The notes below the pieces were generated by a model. It was not told the origin of the DNA. It saw only the letters and a list, made by a program, of their open reading frames with translations, and made no database searches. Of a stretch of 64,000 nt of DNA, positions 1-8,324 are shown piece after piece. Position 1 is the stretch's first letter. Each line of letters begins with the position of its first letter. Position numbers and translations under genes: made by a program. The DNA comes from Sphingosinicella terrae. Lineage in GTDB: Bacteria; Pseudomonadota; Alphaproteobacteria; Sphingomonadales; Sphingomonadaceae. The stretch is taken from the NCBI RefSeq assembly GCF_003347635.1, contig NZ_QDFY01000002.1, positions 372,001 through 436,000 on the forward strand. The letters run 5' to 3'.

Positions 1-2
1 CC

Positions 3-974
3 CGCTATCGATTGAGGGCGATCCTGGACGCCGCCGGCGACTCCTATCTGCTCGTCGACCCCGAGCGCCGGATCCTCGATCTCAACGGCGTGCTGCTGAA
101 CGCGCTCGGACGGGCGCGGGCCGACTGTGTCGGCCACGACTACCGAACCGTCATCGACAGCGATGGCTATCGTGCGGTGATCGAGCAGACCTTTCGGCGC
201 GGCCGCGCCGTCGAGATGGAGACGCCTTCGCTCCTCCATCGCGGCGAGCGGGTGAGGCTGTGCGGCATGCCGGACGAGGACGGAATGGTCGTCGTCGGCC
301 GCCGGCTGGCGGGGCTGCGGCCGGCCACCTCGGCGGACGCCGCATCGGCGCCGGAGCGGGTGCTGATGGCGCGGGAACAGGAGCGCCGCCGGCTGGCGCG
401 CGAGCTCCATGATTCCGTCCAGCAGGATCTGGTGGCGATCGGTTTGAGCCTCCATGCCTTCGGCAGGTCCGGCCGCGATGGCCGGGCCGCGGCGACGCGC
501 GAAGTGAGGGCATTGCTGCATCGTGCCCAGCTCAGGATCAGGACCTGCGCCTTCCTGATGCACCCGCCCGAACTAATGCAGGGCGATCTGGTGTCGGCGC
601 TGACCTCGCTCACGACAGGCCTGGAACGTCGGATCGGCGTGAAGGTGCGCCTGGTCGCGCCCGACGAGATCGACCTGGACAGGCAACAGGCGAGAGCCTT
701 GTACAGGATCGCGCAGGAGGCGCTGACCAACGTCTATCGGCATGCCCGCGCTCGCCACGTCATCGTCCGCCTTCATCCCGGAAAGACGCGAACGGTGCTC
801 GACATCGAGGATGACGGCGTCGGCTTCGACATCGACCGCGCGCGCCGTTCGGCGGGCGGCCTGGGCCTGGACAGCATGTGCGAGCGCGCTGCCGAATGCA
901 GGGGACGATTGGTTTTCGAGCGGCTTCCGCGCGGCATGCTCGTCCGGGCGACCCTTCCGGCTCGATCCATCTGA
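3..974 (+). CDS. PAS-domain sensor histidine kinase, NarX/UhpB type (5' end cut by window)
   Basis: The reading frame is open to the left edge, so the protein probably starts outside the window; the first start codon inside is a TTG at base 12. Counting from it, an N-terminal PAS-like region (about residues 1-98, LVDPERRILDLNG) is followed by a HisKA_3 dimerisation helix with the phosphoacceptor His133 in RRLARELHDSVQQDL. A HATPase domain follows, with an N-box (EALTNVYRHARA), a G1 box (DDGVGFD) and a G2 box (GGLGLDSM). This domain order is that of NarX/UhpB/DegS kinases, which phosphorylate LuxR-type response regulators. No transmembrane segment is visible in the part present, so it looks cytoplasmic. 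The partner regulator is not in the window. Family call is firm; the signal sensed is unknown. Confidence 0.9.
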   Translation, partial: RYRLRAILDAAGDSYLLVDPERRILDLNGVLLNALGRARADCVGHDYRTVIDSDGYRAVIEQTFRRGRAVEMETPSLLHRGERVRLCGMPDEDGMVVVGRRLAGLRPATSADAASAPERVLMAREQERRRLARELHDSVQQDLVAIGLSLHAFGRSGRDGRAAATREVRALLHRAQLRIRTCAFLMHPPELMQGDLVSALTSLTTGLERRIGVKVRLVAPDEIDLDRQQARALYRIAQEALTNVYRHARARHVIVRLHPGKTRTVLDIEDDGVGFDIDRARRSAGGLGLDSMCERAAECRGRLVFERLPRGMLVRATLPARSI

Positions 975-997
975 TCTGCCAGGCCTGATGAGGCCGC

Positions 998-1297
998 CTA
1001 ATTGGGATCGCGTCCGCGCTCGTGTCTCTGGATGCAATTGTCCGTCACCTCGCGCGTGCAGGTCGGATAGTCGCCGGTGCTCGGGCGCGGTGCGAAGACC
1101 TGCGCCTGGTTGGGGTTCGGGGCGAACTGGGCGCCGGCCGGCACCGGCCGCGACTCGTTGGCGCCCGCGGGCACCTGCGCGAGATTGGATTTCACGACGT
1201 AGCCGCGCGAATCGCGCGGCGGGTCCGACTGCATGACGGCCAGAGCCGGCGCGGCGATGGCGACGGCCAGGAAGATCGGAAGGCGCGAGACGGTCAT
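998..1297 (-). CDS. Small secreted protein of unknown function
   Basis: A 99-residue protein with a classical signal peptide (hydrophobic core IFLAVAIAAPALA) and a mature part rich in Pro, Asn and Gln. Two cysteines sit close together near the C-terminus (PTCTREVTDNC) and may form a disulfide in the periplasm. I chose the ATG at 1297 over a GTG four codons upstream because GGAGAAAGCC directly precedes it. I do not recognise the family. It is convergent with the upstream kinase gene and appears monocistronic. Confidence 0.6.
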   Translation of the reverse strand: MTVSRLPIFLAVAIAAPALAVMQSDPPRDSRGYVVKSNLAQVPAGANESRPVPAGAQFAPNPNQAQVFAPRPSTGDYPTCTREVTDNCIQRHERGRDPN

Positions 1298-1573
1298 GGC
1301 TTTCTCCACGGTCTGAAGGGCGCCGTCGCCGTTCGGCGGCGGCCGTCGCGGCGAGGCTCGCGAGACTCCCCGACGACTAGTTTGGACGCCTCAGGCGTGC
1401 CATCGGGACAAACCCGGGTTCCGGCCCGGCGTCGACACTATCCCGGGAATCGGCGAAGGACAGGCTCGGCGGGCGATCGAACGGGCCGATCGAGCGCATC
1501 CGGTGTCATTTTCGTGCCGATCTGCAGGATAGTGCCGATGGTCTCTGCCGGCCGGGCGGCCGAAGGTGACCGG

Positions 1574-1708
1574 ATGATCACGGCTCCCCGTCATGTCCGG
1601 CCGAAGGTGGCGCTTCGTGGCGATCCCCGCGGCACGGCGATCGATCCGCGCTGCGCCATCGGCCTCGCCGGGCTCGGCGTCGTCGTCCTGTTCCTCGCTG
1701 CGATCTAG
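1574..1708 (+). CDS. Possible 44-residue single-pass membrane protein
   Basis: A short frame begins at an ATG preceded by a weak purine-rich stretch (GAAGGTGACCGG). It encodes a basic, Arg/Lys-rich N-terminal half followed by a C-terminal hydrophobic segment (IGLAGLGVVVLFLAAI), consistent with a tiny inner-membrane protein with the N-terminus inside. The same frame continues upstream but there looks non-coding. No homologue is recognised, so this is a tentative small gene filling an otherwise empty stretch. Confidence 0.35.
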   Translation: MITAPRHVRPKVALRGDPRGTAIDPRCAIGLAGLGVVVLFLAAI

Positions 1709-1774
1709 GGCAGCGCTCGGCCGCACGCGGCGGCCGGCATGCCCATCTAGTCCGGGCCGCCCGGTCGGCGGGGC

Positions 1775-2248
1775 CTACCAGCCACTTGCCCGCGTCACCC
1801 GCGCATTGTCGGCGGTGCCGGTCAGCCGGACGCGATCGCCGACGCGGTAATGGCGGGGATCGCCCGGCTGCACGACGGCAACGCTTTCACCCGATTCGAG
1901 ACGTATCGTCAGCTCGACCCCATTGGAGCGCTGGGATCCCTGGATGGCGCTTCCGACGGCGCCGCCCGCCGCTGCACCGGCAACCGCGCCGGCGACATTG
2001 GCGGCCGTGCTGCTGCCGATCTGGCTGCCGCCGACGCCGCCGAGCAGGGCTCCCGTCACGGCTCCCAGCCGCGTCTGGCCGGGCCGTATCTCGACCCCGC
2101 GAACGGCGATGACCCGTCCGAACGCCACCGGCATCACCTGGCCGGCTTCGTTGCGCGAGAAGGAATTGGGGGAGGTGGCCGGCGTGCAGGCGGCGAGCGC
2201 CGCGGCGGCCGCGGCGGCCATGGCGGGTCGTGAAGCCGGAACGTGCAT
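1775..2248 (-). CDS. Glycine-zipper outer-membrane lipoprotein (SlyB/Pcp-like)
   Basis: From the ATG at 2248 (GGGAGA seven bases upstream) the protein begins with a lipoprotein signal ending in the lipobox LAAC. A central Gly/Ala-rich 'glycine zipper 2TM' segment follows (LGAVTGALLGGVGGSQIG, then AGAVAGAAAGGAVG). The C-terminal part is a small beta-rich domain (VELTIRLESGESVAVVQ). This is the SlyB/Pcp layout of outer-membrane lipoproteins linked to envelope integrity. Length is 157 residues, typical of the family. An in-frame start 27 codons upstream was rejected because it would bury the signal peptide. Confidence 0.85.
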   Translation of the reverse strand: MHVPASRPAMAAAAAAALAACTPATSPNSFSRNEAGQVMPVAFGRVIAVRGVEIRPGQTRLGAVTGALLGGVGGSQIGSSTAANVAGAVAGAAAGGAVGSAIQGSQRSNGVELTIRLESGESVAVVQPGDPRHYRVGDRVRLTGTADNARVTRASGW

Positions 2249-2373
2249 GAGGAATCTCCCATTGGCGATGCGCCCCGCTTGCGCCGCGCGGCGCGGCAGC
2301 TTTCGCATCCGGCTGGAGATTAGGGGCACGCGGGGATGGGGTTAATCGGGGCAACTACCGAGGTGGCCGTCGA

Positions 2374-4113
2374 TTATCCCTGAGGCGCTGTCGCGGCGGC
2401 ACCGGGAGGAGGGGTGGGCGGCGCCGACAGGTGGCGCTTCAGCCGTTCGACTTGGGCGGACGGCCACCCTTGCGCCTCGGTCACCGCGATCCAGGCATCG
2501 ACATGATGCGCCGGATGGAAGGTGTGGCCGAAGCCTTTCGGCGCGCTCCCGAACAAGGCGATGTCGGCCAGCAGCTGCATGAAGGTGACGACGGGATACC
2601 AACGGAGATGGGGTGACACGTCGGGCCCACGCGGTGGAGTCATCCACTCGGGCCGGCGATAGAAGGAGCGGGCCTCGAAGAAGGTCACCGGGTCGCTGGC
2701 ATATTGGAGATAGACGATCCGTGTAGGACCCCATCGCGCGCCAGGGATCGAGATCGCGTTTCGCTGGCTGGTGAATCGGAACCGCGATCCGTCGCCGATC
2801 CGCGGCAGCCAGGCCGGTGACCCGGTACTTCGGGCAGCCGTGACCGAACGCCAGATCCGGCTCGGAAAAGGGGGGCCGACCCAGAATGCTCCGTCGATCG
2901 GTGCTTCCGTCAGTTCCGGCAGCGCGGTCGAAGCTTCGGAGCTCAGCGCGCCCAGGCTGAGGCCGTACAGATAGAGCTTCGGCCTTTCCCCGCGGGGAAG
3001 GCGGCGCCAGCGCGCATGAACCTCGCGCAGCAGCGCGCGCGAGGCTTCGGCGCCATAGCCCGGCTCCACCAGCAGAGACACCGGGCTCGCCAGATAGGAA
3101 TATTGGACGGCGACGCTCGCCACGTCGCCGGCATGGAGATATTCCAGCGTGTCGATCGCCGCCGGGTCGACCCATCCGGTCCCGGTCGGCGTGATCACCA
3201 CGAGCACCGAGCGCCGGAAGCCGCCGGTCCTCTCCAGCTCGCTGGCGGCGACCCGTGCCCGTTCGGCGGCGCTCCCGCCGGAGCGCAGACCGGCATAGAC
3301 GCGTATCGGCTCGAGCGCGGGCCGGCGCAGGAAGGCGCCGATGTCGCGCGCCGACGGTCCGGCCGCAATATATTCGCGCCCGGCACGGCCGAGATCTTCC
3401 CAGTCCAGCAGCGAGGCGGGGCTGCCCGTCTTGCCGGGATCGGCCGGGGCCGCATGGTCGGGCTCGATGAGCGAGTCCAGCTCGCGATACGAGGAATCCG
3501 CCAGGTGCAGCCCGGCGCGGAAGACGATGCCCGAGGCGATCGCCCAGACGATGAGGACGGTCGCCAGCAGGCCGAGGATTCGCGCGGCCACGGGCGGGAA
3601 ACGCTGCGGCGCGTGGCGCTTCAGCCGGACGAGGATCAGCCGCACCAGCCCCGCCGCGGCGCGCAGCAAGGCGAAGGCGAGGAGGGCGACGAGGAGGATC
3701 GTCGCCGGATGATGTTCGGGAACGGGCTCGAGGCCCATCAGGCGGCGGACCGAATCCTGCCAGTCGTCGACCTTCGCCAGGAACAGGAGCGCGAGCAGCG
3801 CCGAAGCGGTCATCGCCGTCGCCCGGATGGGGGCGGCGATCCGGCCGTGCGGCGAGGGCAGGCGGAGCCGGTGCCACAGCCATGCCGCGCCCGCGCCGAG
3901 GGCATAGCCCGCCGCAAGGCAGAGCCCCGACAGCAGGCCCTGGAAGAGCGCCGGCCGGGGCAGGAGCGAGGGCGTGAGCGAAGCCGCGAAGAACAGGCCT
4001 CCCAGCACCATCCCGGCGGCGGAGCGCGGCCAGGCCCACGGGCGCAGCCCTGTTCGCGCCGACTTGCCGGTCGGGGACGGGCTGGAGCGGAGCGCCACGT
4101 CGTCGGCGTTCAC
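2374..4113 (-). CDS. Membrane-anchored alpha/beta hydrolase (Abhydrolase_9 family)
   Basis: A 579-residue protein in two parts. Roughly the first 200 residues hold several hydrophobic segments (AAGMVLGGLFFAASL, AIASGIVFRAG), matching the Abhydrolase_9 N-terminal membrane domain. The C-terminal part is an alpha/beta hydrolase with a nucleophile elbow YLYGLSLGALSSE (GxSxG). Candidate acid and base residues lie in YLQYASDPVTFF and the C-terminal His-rich segment HTFHPAHHVDAW. Members occur in actinobacteria and some proteobacteria; substrates are largely unknown, and an esterase or lipase role at the inner membrane is an inference. It shares the strand of the beta/gamma-crystallin gene upstream, 18 bp away, so they may be co-transcribed. 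Confidence 0.85.
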   Translation of the reverse strand: MNADDVALRSSPSPTGKSARTGLRPWAWPRSAAGMVLGGLFFAASLTPSLLPRPALFQGLLSGLCLAAGYALGAGAAWLWHRLRLPSPHGRIAAPIRATAMTASALLALLFLAKVDDWQDSVRRLMGLEPVPEHHPATILLVALLAFALLRAAAGLVRLILVRLKRHAPQRFPPVAARILGLLATVLIVWAIASGIVFRAGLHLADSSYRELDSLIEPDHAAPADPGKTGSPASLLDWEDLGRAGREYIAAGPSARDIGAFLRRPALEPIRVYAGLRSGGSAAERARVAASELERTGGFRRSVLVVITPTGTGWVDPAAIDTLEYLHAGDVASVAVQYSYLASPVSLLVEPGYGAEASRALLREVHARWRRLPRGERPKLYLYGLSLGALSSEASTALPELTEAPIDGAFWVGPPFPSRIWRSVTAARSTGSPAWLPRIGDGSRFRFTSQRNAISIPGARWGPTRIVYLQYASDPVTFFEARSFYRRPEWMTPPRGPDVSPHLRWYPVVTFMQLLADIALFGSAPKGFGHTFHPAHHVDAWIAVTEAQGWPSAQVERLKRHLSAPPTPPPGAAATAPQG

Positions 4114-4131
4114 GCGCCGCCCGCCCCGTTC

Positions 4132-4701
4132 TCAGGCGCCGGTGCGGGTGCAGAGCACGTCGGCGAGGAAGTTGCGGCCGCCGACGGTCTCCTGGCGGTG
4201 ATAGCTCGCGGCGGTCCAGCCGCGGCTGCGGCAGAAGCGGTTGGCGCTGTCGGCGGCGCAGGCGGCGGCGCCCGATGCGCAGGAGATGACCCGCCCCCGA
4301 CCGTCGCTCGGCTGGGTGAAGAATTCGGCGCTCATGCCCCGCAGCGATCCGCCGCCGCCGCCGACCGGCGGGACCGGCTCGGGCAACGTCACCACTTGCG
4401 ACGGCCGCGCCGAGGCGACCCGCCAGGAGACCGACGCGGTATCGATGGCGACGCGGTTGCAGGGCGCTCGGAAACCCGTGCGGGTGCAAAGGTCCCACGC
4501 CTCGCCCGGCGCGACGCGGACGCTGCGGACCGTCCACGGAATGGGGAGGGTGGGCCGGGTCCCGCTGACGATGAAGGTCTGGCCTCGAAACCCGTTCTGG
4601 CTGAACAGCATGACCTCGCCTCGCCGCTGGGCCTGGACGGAAGCGGGCAGGGCGAGTGTCCCGGTGATCGCCAGCGAGAGCAACAGGGGGCGTACGCGCA
4701 T
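4132..4701 (-). CDS. Secreted beta/gamma-crystallin-like protein
   Basis: A 189-residue exported protein with a clear signal peptide (LLLSLAITGTLALPASVQA). Two copies of a crystallin-like fold flank a Pro/Gly linker (PEPVPPVGGGGGS). The first copy contains VMLFSQNGFRGQTFIVSG and WDLCTRTGFRAPC; the second ends with a cysteine-rich half (RVISCASGAAAC, FCRSRGWTAASYHRQ, FLADVLCTRTG). Six or more cysteines suggest disulfides in the periplasm or outside the cell. Function is unknown; bacterial family members often bind calcium. It shares the strand with the membrane hydrolase downstream. Confidence 0.7.
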   Translation of the reverse strand: MRVRPLLLSLAITGTLALPASVQAQRRGEVMLFSQNGFRGQTFIVSGTRPTLPIPWTVRSVRVAPGEAWDLCTRTGFRAPCNRVAIDTASVSWRVASARPSQVVTLPEPVPPVGGGGGSLRGMSAEFFTQPSDGRGRVISCASGAAACAADSANRFCRSRGWTAASYHRQETVGGRNFLADVLCTRTGA

Positions 4702-5017
4702 GATCCGGCTCCTTCTTGCAGTCCCGCCCCAGGCACCACGCCGGCGCGGGGCGGCGGCGCCGCTCGCCGCACCGGGCGCCGCCTGCTGACGCTCGCGGCT
4801 TCGAACAGGCCCGGTGCGGCGAAGCTGCGATCTCTCGCCTCTTGCGCTCGCACGGCGAATCTAAGCGGGAAACCCGACAGCGGGGATCGGGTCTTCACCT
4901 GAGGCCGGCGCGGTCAGACCCCGAGCCGCCGGCGCTGAGTCAGCCGCATCATCGGACCCGGCGCGCGCCTTTACCGGCCGCGATCGCCGGGGCGCGTCGG
5001 CGGTTCGGCCCGGTTCG
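4702..5017. other. 316-bp intergenic stretch, no gene seen
   Basis: GC-rich DNA between the crystallin-like gene and the end of the alpha/beta hydrolase gene, both on the minus strand. It must hold the promoter of the crystallin-like gene, but no convincing -35/-10 pair, RNA gene or coding frame stands out. The long frames crossing it lack start signals and family resemblance. Confidence 0.6.
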
Positions 5018-5971
5018 TCATGCGTCCTCGTCGAGAGCCTGCGCCTCCGCCTCGCGTAGCCAGCGGGCGGTGAGCTCGGGCTGCGTGAAGGGGAGCATGT
5101 GGCCGCCGGGGACGATCTCCAGCCGGGCGCCGTCGATCTGCCCCGCCGTGATGCGGCCGTGGCGCTCCGGATCCAGCAGCCGGTCGCCGTCGCCGTAGAG
5201 GATGCTCGCCGGCACCGCGATCTCGCCGTAGCGCGCGACCAGCGCCGGCATCTGGTTCTCGAGCGCGACCAGGTCGGAAGAGGTCTCGTAGAAGTTGCCG
5301 GGACGGGCGCCGAGCAGGCCGCCGCCCTCGGTGCCGAAATCCGCCGGCACCGGCTCCGGGCCGAACACCATCTTCATCGCCTTCTCGCGCATCGCCATCG
5401 CCATCGGCACGGCGATGCTGTTCGCGATCAGCCGCCGCACCAAAGGCGAGCGTATCTCGAGGGATTTGAACACGTCGGGCGCGTCGCTTTCGTCCTGGGT
5501 GAGCGGCGCGATCAGTGCCAGCGATCCGACGCAGTCCGGCTGCTCCAGCGCGAGGGTCAGCGAGACCGCGCCGCCGAGCGAATGGCCGACCAGCATCGGC
5601 CGCTCGAGCCCGAGCGCGCGGATCAGGCCGGCGATCGCCGCCGCCTGGGCCGACAGGCTCGCCGAGGCGCCGGCGCCGCGCAGCGAATAGCCGGAGCCGG
5701 GCCGGTCGACGAGGACGACGCGGTGGTCGCGGGCGAGATCGTCGACCAGCGGCCGCGCGAAGTTGCGCATCTGCCCGCCGAGCCCGTGGATCATCACCAA
5801 AGCCGGGCCGCTGCCCTTGTCGACATAATGGAGGCGGTTGCCCTCGACCTCGATTATCTCGCCGTCCATCGGCACCAGCCTCTCGGCGCGCCGTGCGGCG
5901 CCGCGGCTGAACAAGGCGAGGCCGCCGGCGGCGATCGCCGCCGCGCCCGCGATCAGGGGAAGGGGGATCAA
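5018..5971 (-). CDS. Alpha/beta hydrolase, last gene of the Baeyer-Villiger operon
   Basis: A 317-residue alpha/beta hydrolase. The N-terminus has a hydrophobic anchor (IPLPLIAGAAAIAAGGLALF). It is followed by the oxyanion motif MIHGLGG, the nucleophile elbow VGHSLGGAVS (Ser in GHSLGG), an acid in ILYGDGDRLLDP and the base in PGGHMLPF. The start is a TTG at 5971 whose TG is shared with the TGA stop of the preceding dehydrogenase gene; GAGGAG lies eight bases upstream. In an operon with a Baeyer-Villiger monooxygenase, the natural role is hydrolysis of the ester or lactone it makes. That role is an inference from context; the fold and triad are visible. Confidence 0.9.
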   Translation of the reverse strand: MIPLPLIAGAAAIAAGGLALFSRGAARRAERLVPMDGEIIEVEGNRLHYVDKGSGPALVMIHGLGGQMRNFARPLVDDLARDHRVVLVDRPGSGYSLRGAGASASLSAQAAAIAGLIRALGLERPMLVGHSLGGAVSLTLALEQPDCVGSLALIAPLTQDESDAPDVFKSLEIRSPLVRRLIANSIAVPMAMAMREKAMKMVFGPEPVPADFGTEGGGLLGARPGNFYETSSDLVALENQMPALVARYGEIAVPASILYGDGDRLLDPERHGRITAGQIDGARLEIVPGGHMLPFTQPELTARWLREAEAQALDEDA

Positions 5972-6777
5972 TGCATTCGCCTCCTCAGCAGGTTCCAGTA
6001 GGTGACCGGCGCCAGCCGTTCGATCAGCGCGGCGGCCTTGGCGTCCGATCCGACCATGACCCGCGGCCGGCGCCGCTCCATTCCGGCGACGATGATCTCG
6101 CCGGCCTTGTCGGGCGGCAGCCGCAGCAGCCGGCGGTAGCGCTCGCGGTTCGCCGCCAGCTCCGTCTCGCTCGTCCCGGCCGGCGCGCGCGCATTGTCGG
6201 CGATCCGGGTGGCGACCCCGCCGGGATGGACCAGGGTGACGGCGATGCGGGCGCCCTCCGCCTCGAGTTCGCGGCGCAGCGATTCGGTGAAGCCGCGCAC
6301 CGCGAACTTGCTCGCGCAATAAGCGGACTGCCCCGGCGGCGCGATCAGCCCGAACAGGCTCGAGAGGTTGACGAGATGGGCGTCGCCGCTGGCCCGCAGC
6401 AGCGGCAGGAAGGCGCGGGTCATCCGCACCACGCCCCAGAAATTGATCTCGAGCAGCCATTCGAAATCGGTCTCGCTCACCTGCTCGAAGGTGCCGCCGA
6501 CGGCGACGCCGGCATTGTTGATGAGGATGTCCGCGCGCCCGTGCGCCTGCAGCACCGTCTCCGGAAAGGCGGCCACCGCGGCCCGGTCGGCGACGTCGAG
6601 CCGATGGCGGCCGGCGCTGGCGCCGAGCGCTTCGACGAGGCCGGCTGTTTCCTCGAGCCCAGCTTCGTCCACGTCGGCGAGCGCGAGGCGGCACTGCCGC
6701 CGGCCAAGCGCCAGCGCGATTCCGCGCCCGATGCCGCCGGCGGCGCCGGTGACCACCGCGACCTGGTCCTTCCTCAT
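5968..6777 (-). CDS. Short-chain dehydrogenase/reductase
   Basis: A classical SDR of 269 residues. The cofactor motif TGAAGGIG is near the N-terminus, with a structural NNAGV and a catalytic Ser in VNLSSLFG plus YCASK (Tyr-x-x-x-Lys). The acidic residue after beta-2 (ALADVDEAG) favours NAD(H). Its ATG overlaps the stop of the monooxygenase gene (ATGA) and its own stop overlaps the hydrolase start, so the three are translationally coupled. In this setting it probably oxidises the alcohol substrate to the ketone, or the alcohol released after ester cleavage. The mycobacterial mymA operon has a similar monooxygenase, hydrolase and SadH-type dehydrogenase combination. Confidence 0.92.
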   Translation of the reverse strand: MRKDQVAVVTGAAGGIGRGIALALGRRQCRLALADVDEAGLEETAGLVEALGASAGRHRLDVADRAAVAAFPETVLQAHGRADILINNAGVAVGGTFEQVSETDFEWLLEINFWGVVRMTRAFLPLLRASGDAHLVNLSSLFGLIAPPGQSAYCASKFAVRGFTESLRRELEAEGARIAVTLVHPGGVATRIADNARAPAGTSETELAANRERYRRLLRLPPDKAGEIIVAGMERRRPRVMVGSDAKAAALIERLAPVTYWNLLRRRMH

Positions 6778-8324
6778 GCCGCCTCCGTGACCCGCGCCGG
6801 CACTTCGCCGCCGCGCGTGAAGACGAGCGTGCCGTCGTCGACGCGGCCGAGCTTGAGCGCGGCGAGGTCGAGCGCGTAATTCTGGTGGAGCTTCCAGGGC
6901 CGGCGCGAGCCCTGCTTGGGCAGGCTCGCCAGCGCGCGCTGGACGTAGCCCGAGGTGAAATCGATGAACGGCACCTCCTCGACCCCTGTCCCGCGACGCG
7001 GCACGACGGTCGTGCAGCCGGTCCGCGCCATGTGGTTGAGCAATCGGCACAGATAGAGAGCGGTGAGATCGGCCTTCAGCGTCCAGGATGCGTTGGTGTA
7101 GCCGAAGGTATAAGCGAGGTTGGGCACGTCGCTGAACATCATGCCCTTGTAGGTGAGCGAGCGCGAGAAGTCGCAGGCGGCGCCGTCGACGGTGAAAGCG
7201 ACGTCGCCGAGCAGCTTCACCTTGAGCCCGGTGGCGGTGGCGACGATGTCGGCCTCGAGCTCGCCGCCCGAGCGGAGCTTCAGCCCCTTCTCGGTGAAGC
7301 TCTCTATTTCGTCGGTGACGACCGAGGCCCGGCCCTCGCGGATCGCCTCGAACAGGTCGGAATCGGGCACCAGGCACAGCCGCTGCTGCCACGGATTGTA
7401 GCGCGGGGTGAAATGGGTCTCGACGTCGTAATCGGGCCCGAGCTCGTCGCGCACCAGCCTGAGCAGCTTCGCCTTCACCTTCGCCGGCCGCTTGCGCGCC
7501 AGCTGGAAGAAGAGGAGCTGGAGCAGGACGTTCTTCCAGCGCACCAGGCCATAAGCGAGCTTCGCCGGCAGCAGCCGGCGCAGCGTGTCGGCGATCCGGT
7601 CGCGCGACGGACGCGAGACGATGTAGGTGGGCGAGCGCTGCAGCATCGTCACGTGCGCCGCCTGCTCGGCCAAAGCGGGGACCAGGGTGACGGCGGTGGC
7701 GCCGCTGCCGATGACGACGACCTTGCGCTCCCGATAGTCCAGGTCCTCGGGCCAGAATTGCGGATGGACGATCCGTCCGGCGAAGCGCTCCCGTCCCGGC
7801 CAATCGGGGTCGTGGCCCTGGCCATAATCGTAATAGCCGCTGCATAGGTGCAGGAAATTGCAGGTGAGGCGGACCGTCTCGCCGCTCCCCTCCCGCACCG
7901 CCTCGACCGTCCAGCGGGCGTCTCGCGACGACCAGTCGGCGCGGGTCACCCGGTGACGGAAGCGGATCCGGCGGTCGATCCCGTTCTCCGCTGCGGTCTG
8001 CCGGACATAGTCGAGGATGGAGGGACCGTCGGCGATCGCCTTCGCCTCGGTCCACGGCTTGAACGCATAGCCCAGGGTGAACATGTCGCTGTCGGAGCGG
8101 ATGCCCGGATAGCGGAACAGGTCCCAGGTGCCGCCGATCGCGTCGCGCGCTTCGAGGATGAGCCAGCCGCGTCCGGGGCAGCGATGCTTGAGATGCCAGG
8201 CGGCGCCGATGCCGGAGAGCCCGGCACCGACGATGATGACATCGACATGGTCCGGCGGCGGCGGCCCTCCGCTTTCCGGATCGGCGCGGCCTTCGATGGG
8301 AAGGCGGGGCTCGTCGAGGCTCAT
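6774..8324 (-). CDS. Type I Baeyer-Villiger flavin monooxygenase, EthA-like
   Basis: A 516-residue flavoprotein with an FAD Rossmann motif (VGAGLSGIG, about residues 32-40) and an NADPH motif (VIGSGATAV, about 205-213). The exact Baeyer-Villiger fingerprint F-x-G-x3-H-x3-W-P lies at residues 181-192 (FAGRIVHPQFWP). Stretches such as GGTWDLFRYPGIRSDSDM, YNPWDQRLCLVP-like YNPWQQRLCLVP and YTNASWTLKADL resemble mycobacterial EthA closely. The enzyme inserts oxygen next to a ketone carbonyl using NADPH and O2. The actual ketone is unknown. The gene overlaps the regulator upstream and the dehydrogenase downstream by four bases each. Confidence 0.95.
   Translation of the reverse strand: MSLDEPRLPIEGRADPESGGPPPPDHVDVIIVGAGLSGIGAAWHLKHRCPGRGWLILEARDAIGGTWDLFRYPGIRSDSDMFTLGYAFKPWTEAKAIADGPSILDYVRQTAAENGIDRRIRFRHRVTRADWSSRDARWTVEAVREGSGETVRLTCNFLHLCSGYYDYGQGHDPDWPGRERFAGRIVHPQFWPEDLDYRERKVVVIGSGATAVTLVPALAEQAAHVTMLQRSPTYIVSRPSRDRIADTLRRLLPAKLAYGLVRWKNVLLQLLFFQLARKRPAKVKAKLLRLVRDELGPDYDVETHFTPRYNPWQQRLCLVPDSDLFEAIREGRASVVTDEIESFTEKGLKLRSGGELEADIVATATGLKVKLLGDVAFTVDGAACDFSRSLTYKGMMFSDVPNLAYTFGYTNASWTLKADLTALYLCRLLNHMARTGCTTVVPRRGTGVEEVPFIDFTSGYVQRALASLPKQGSRRPWKLHQNYALDLAALKLGRVDDGTLVFTRGGEVPARVTEAA

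Noticed and set aside
1391-1726. Open frame of 111 codons on the minus strand in the gap before the SlyB-like gene
   Set aside because: Arg/His-rich, no ribosome-binding site, no recognisable domain.
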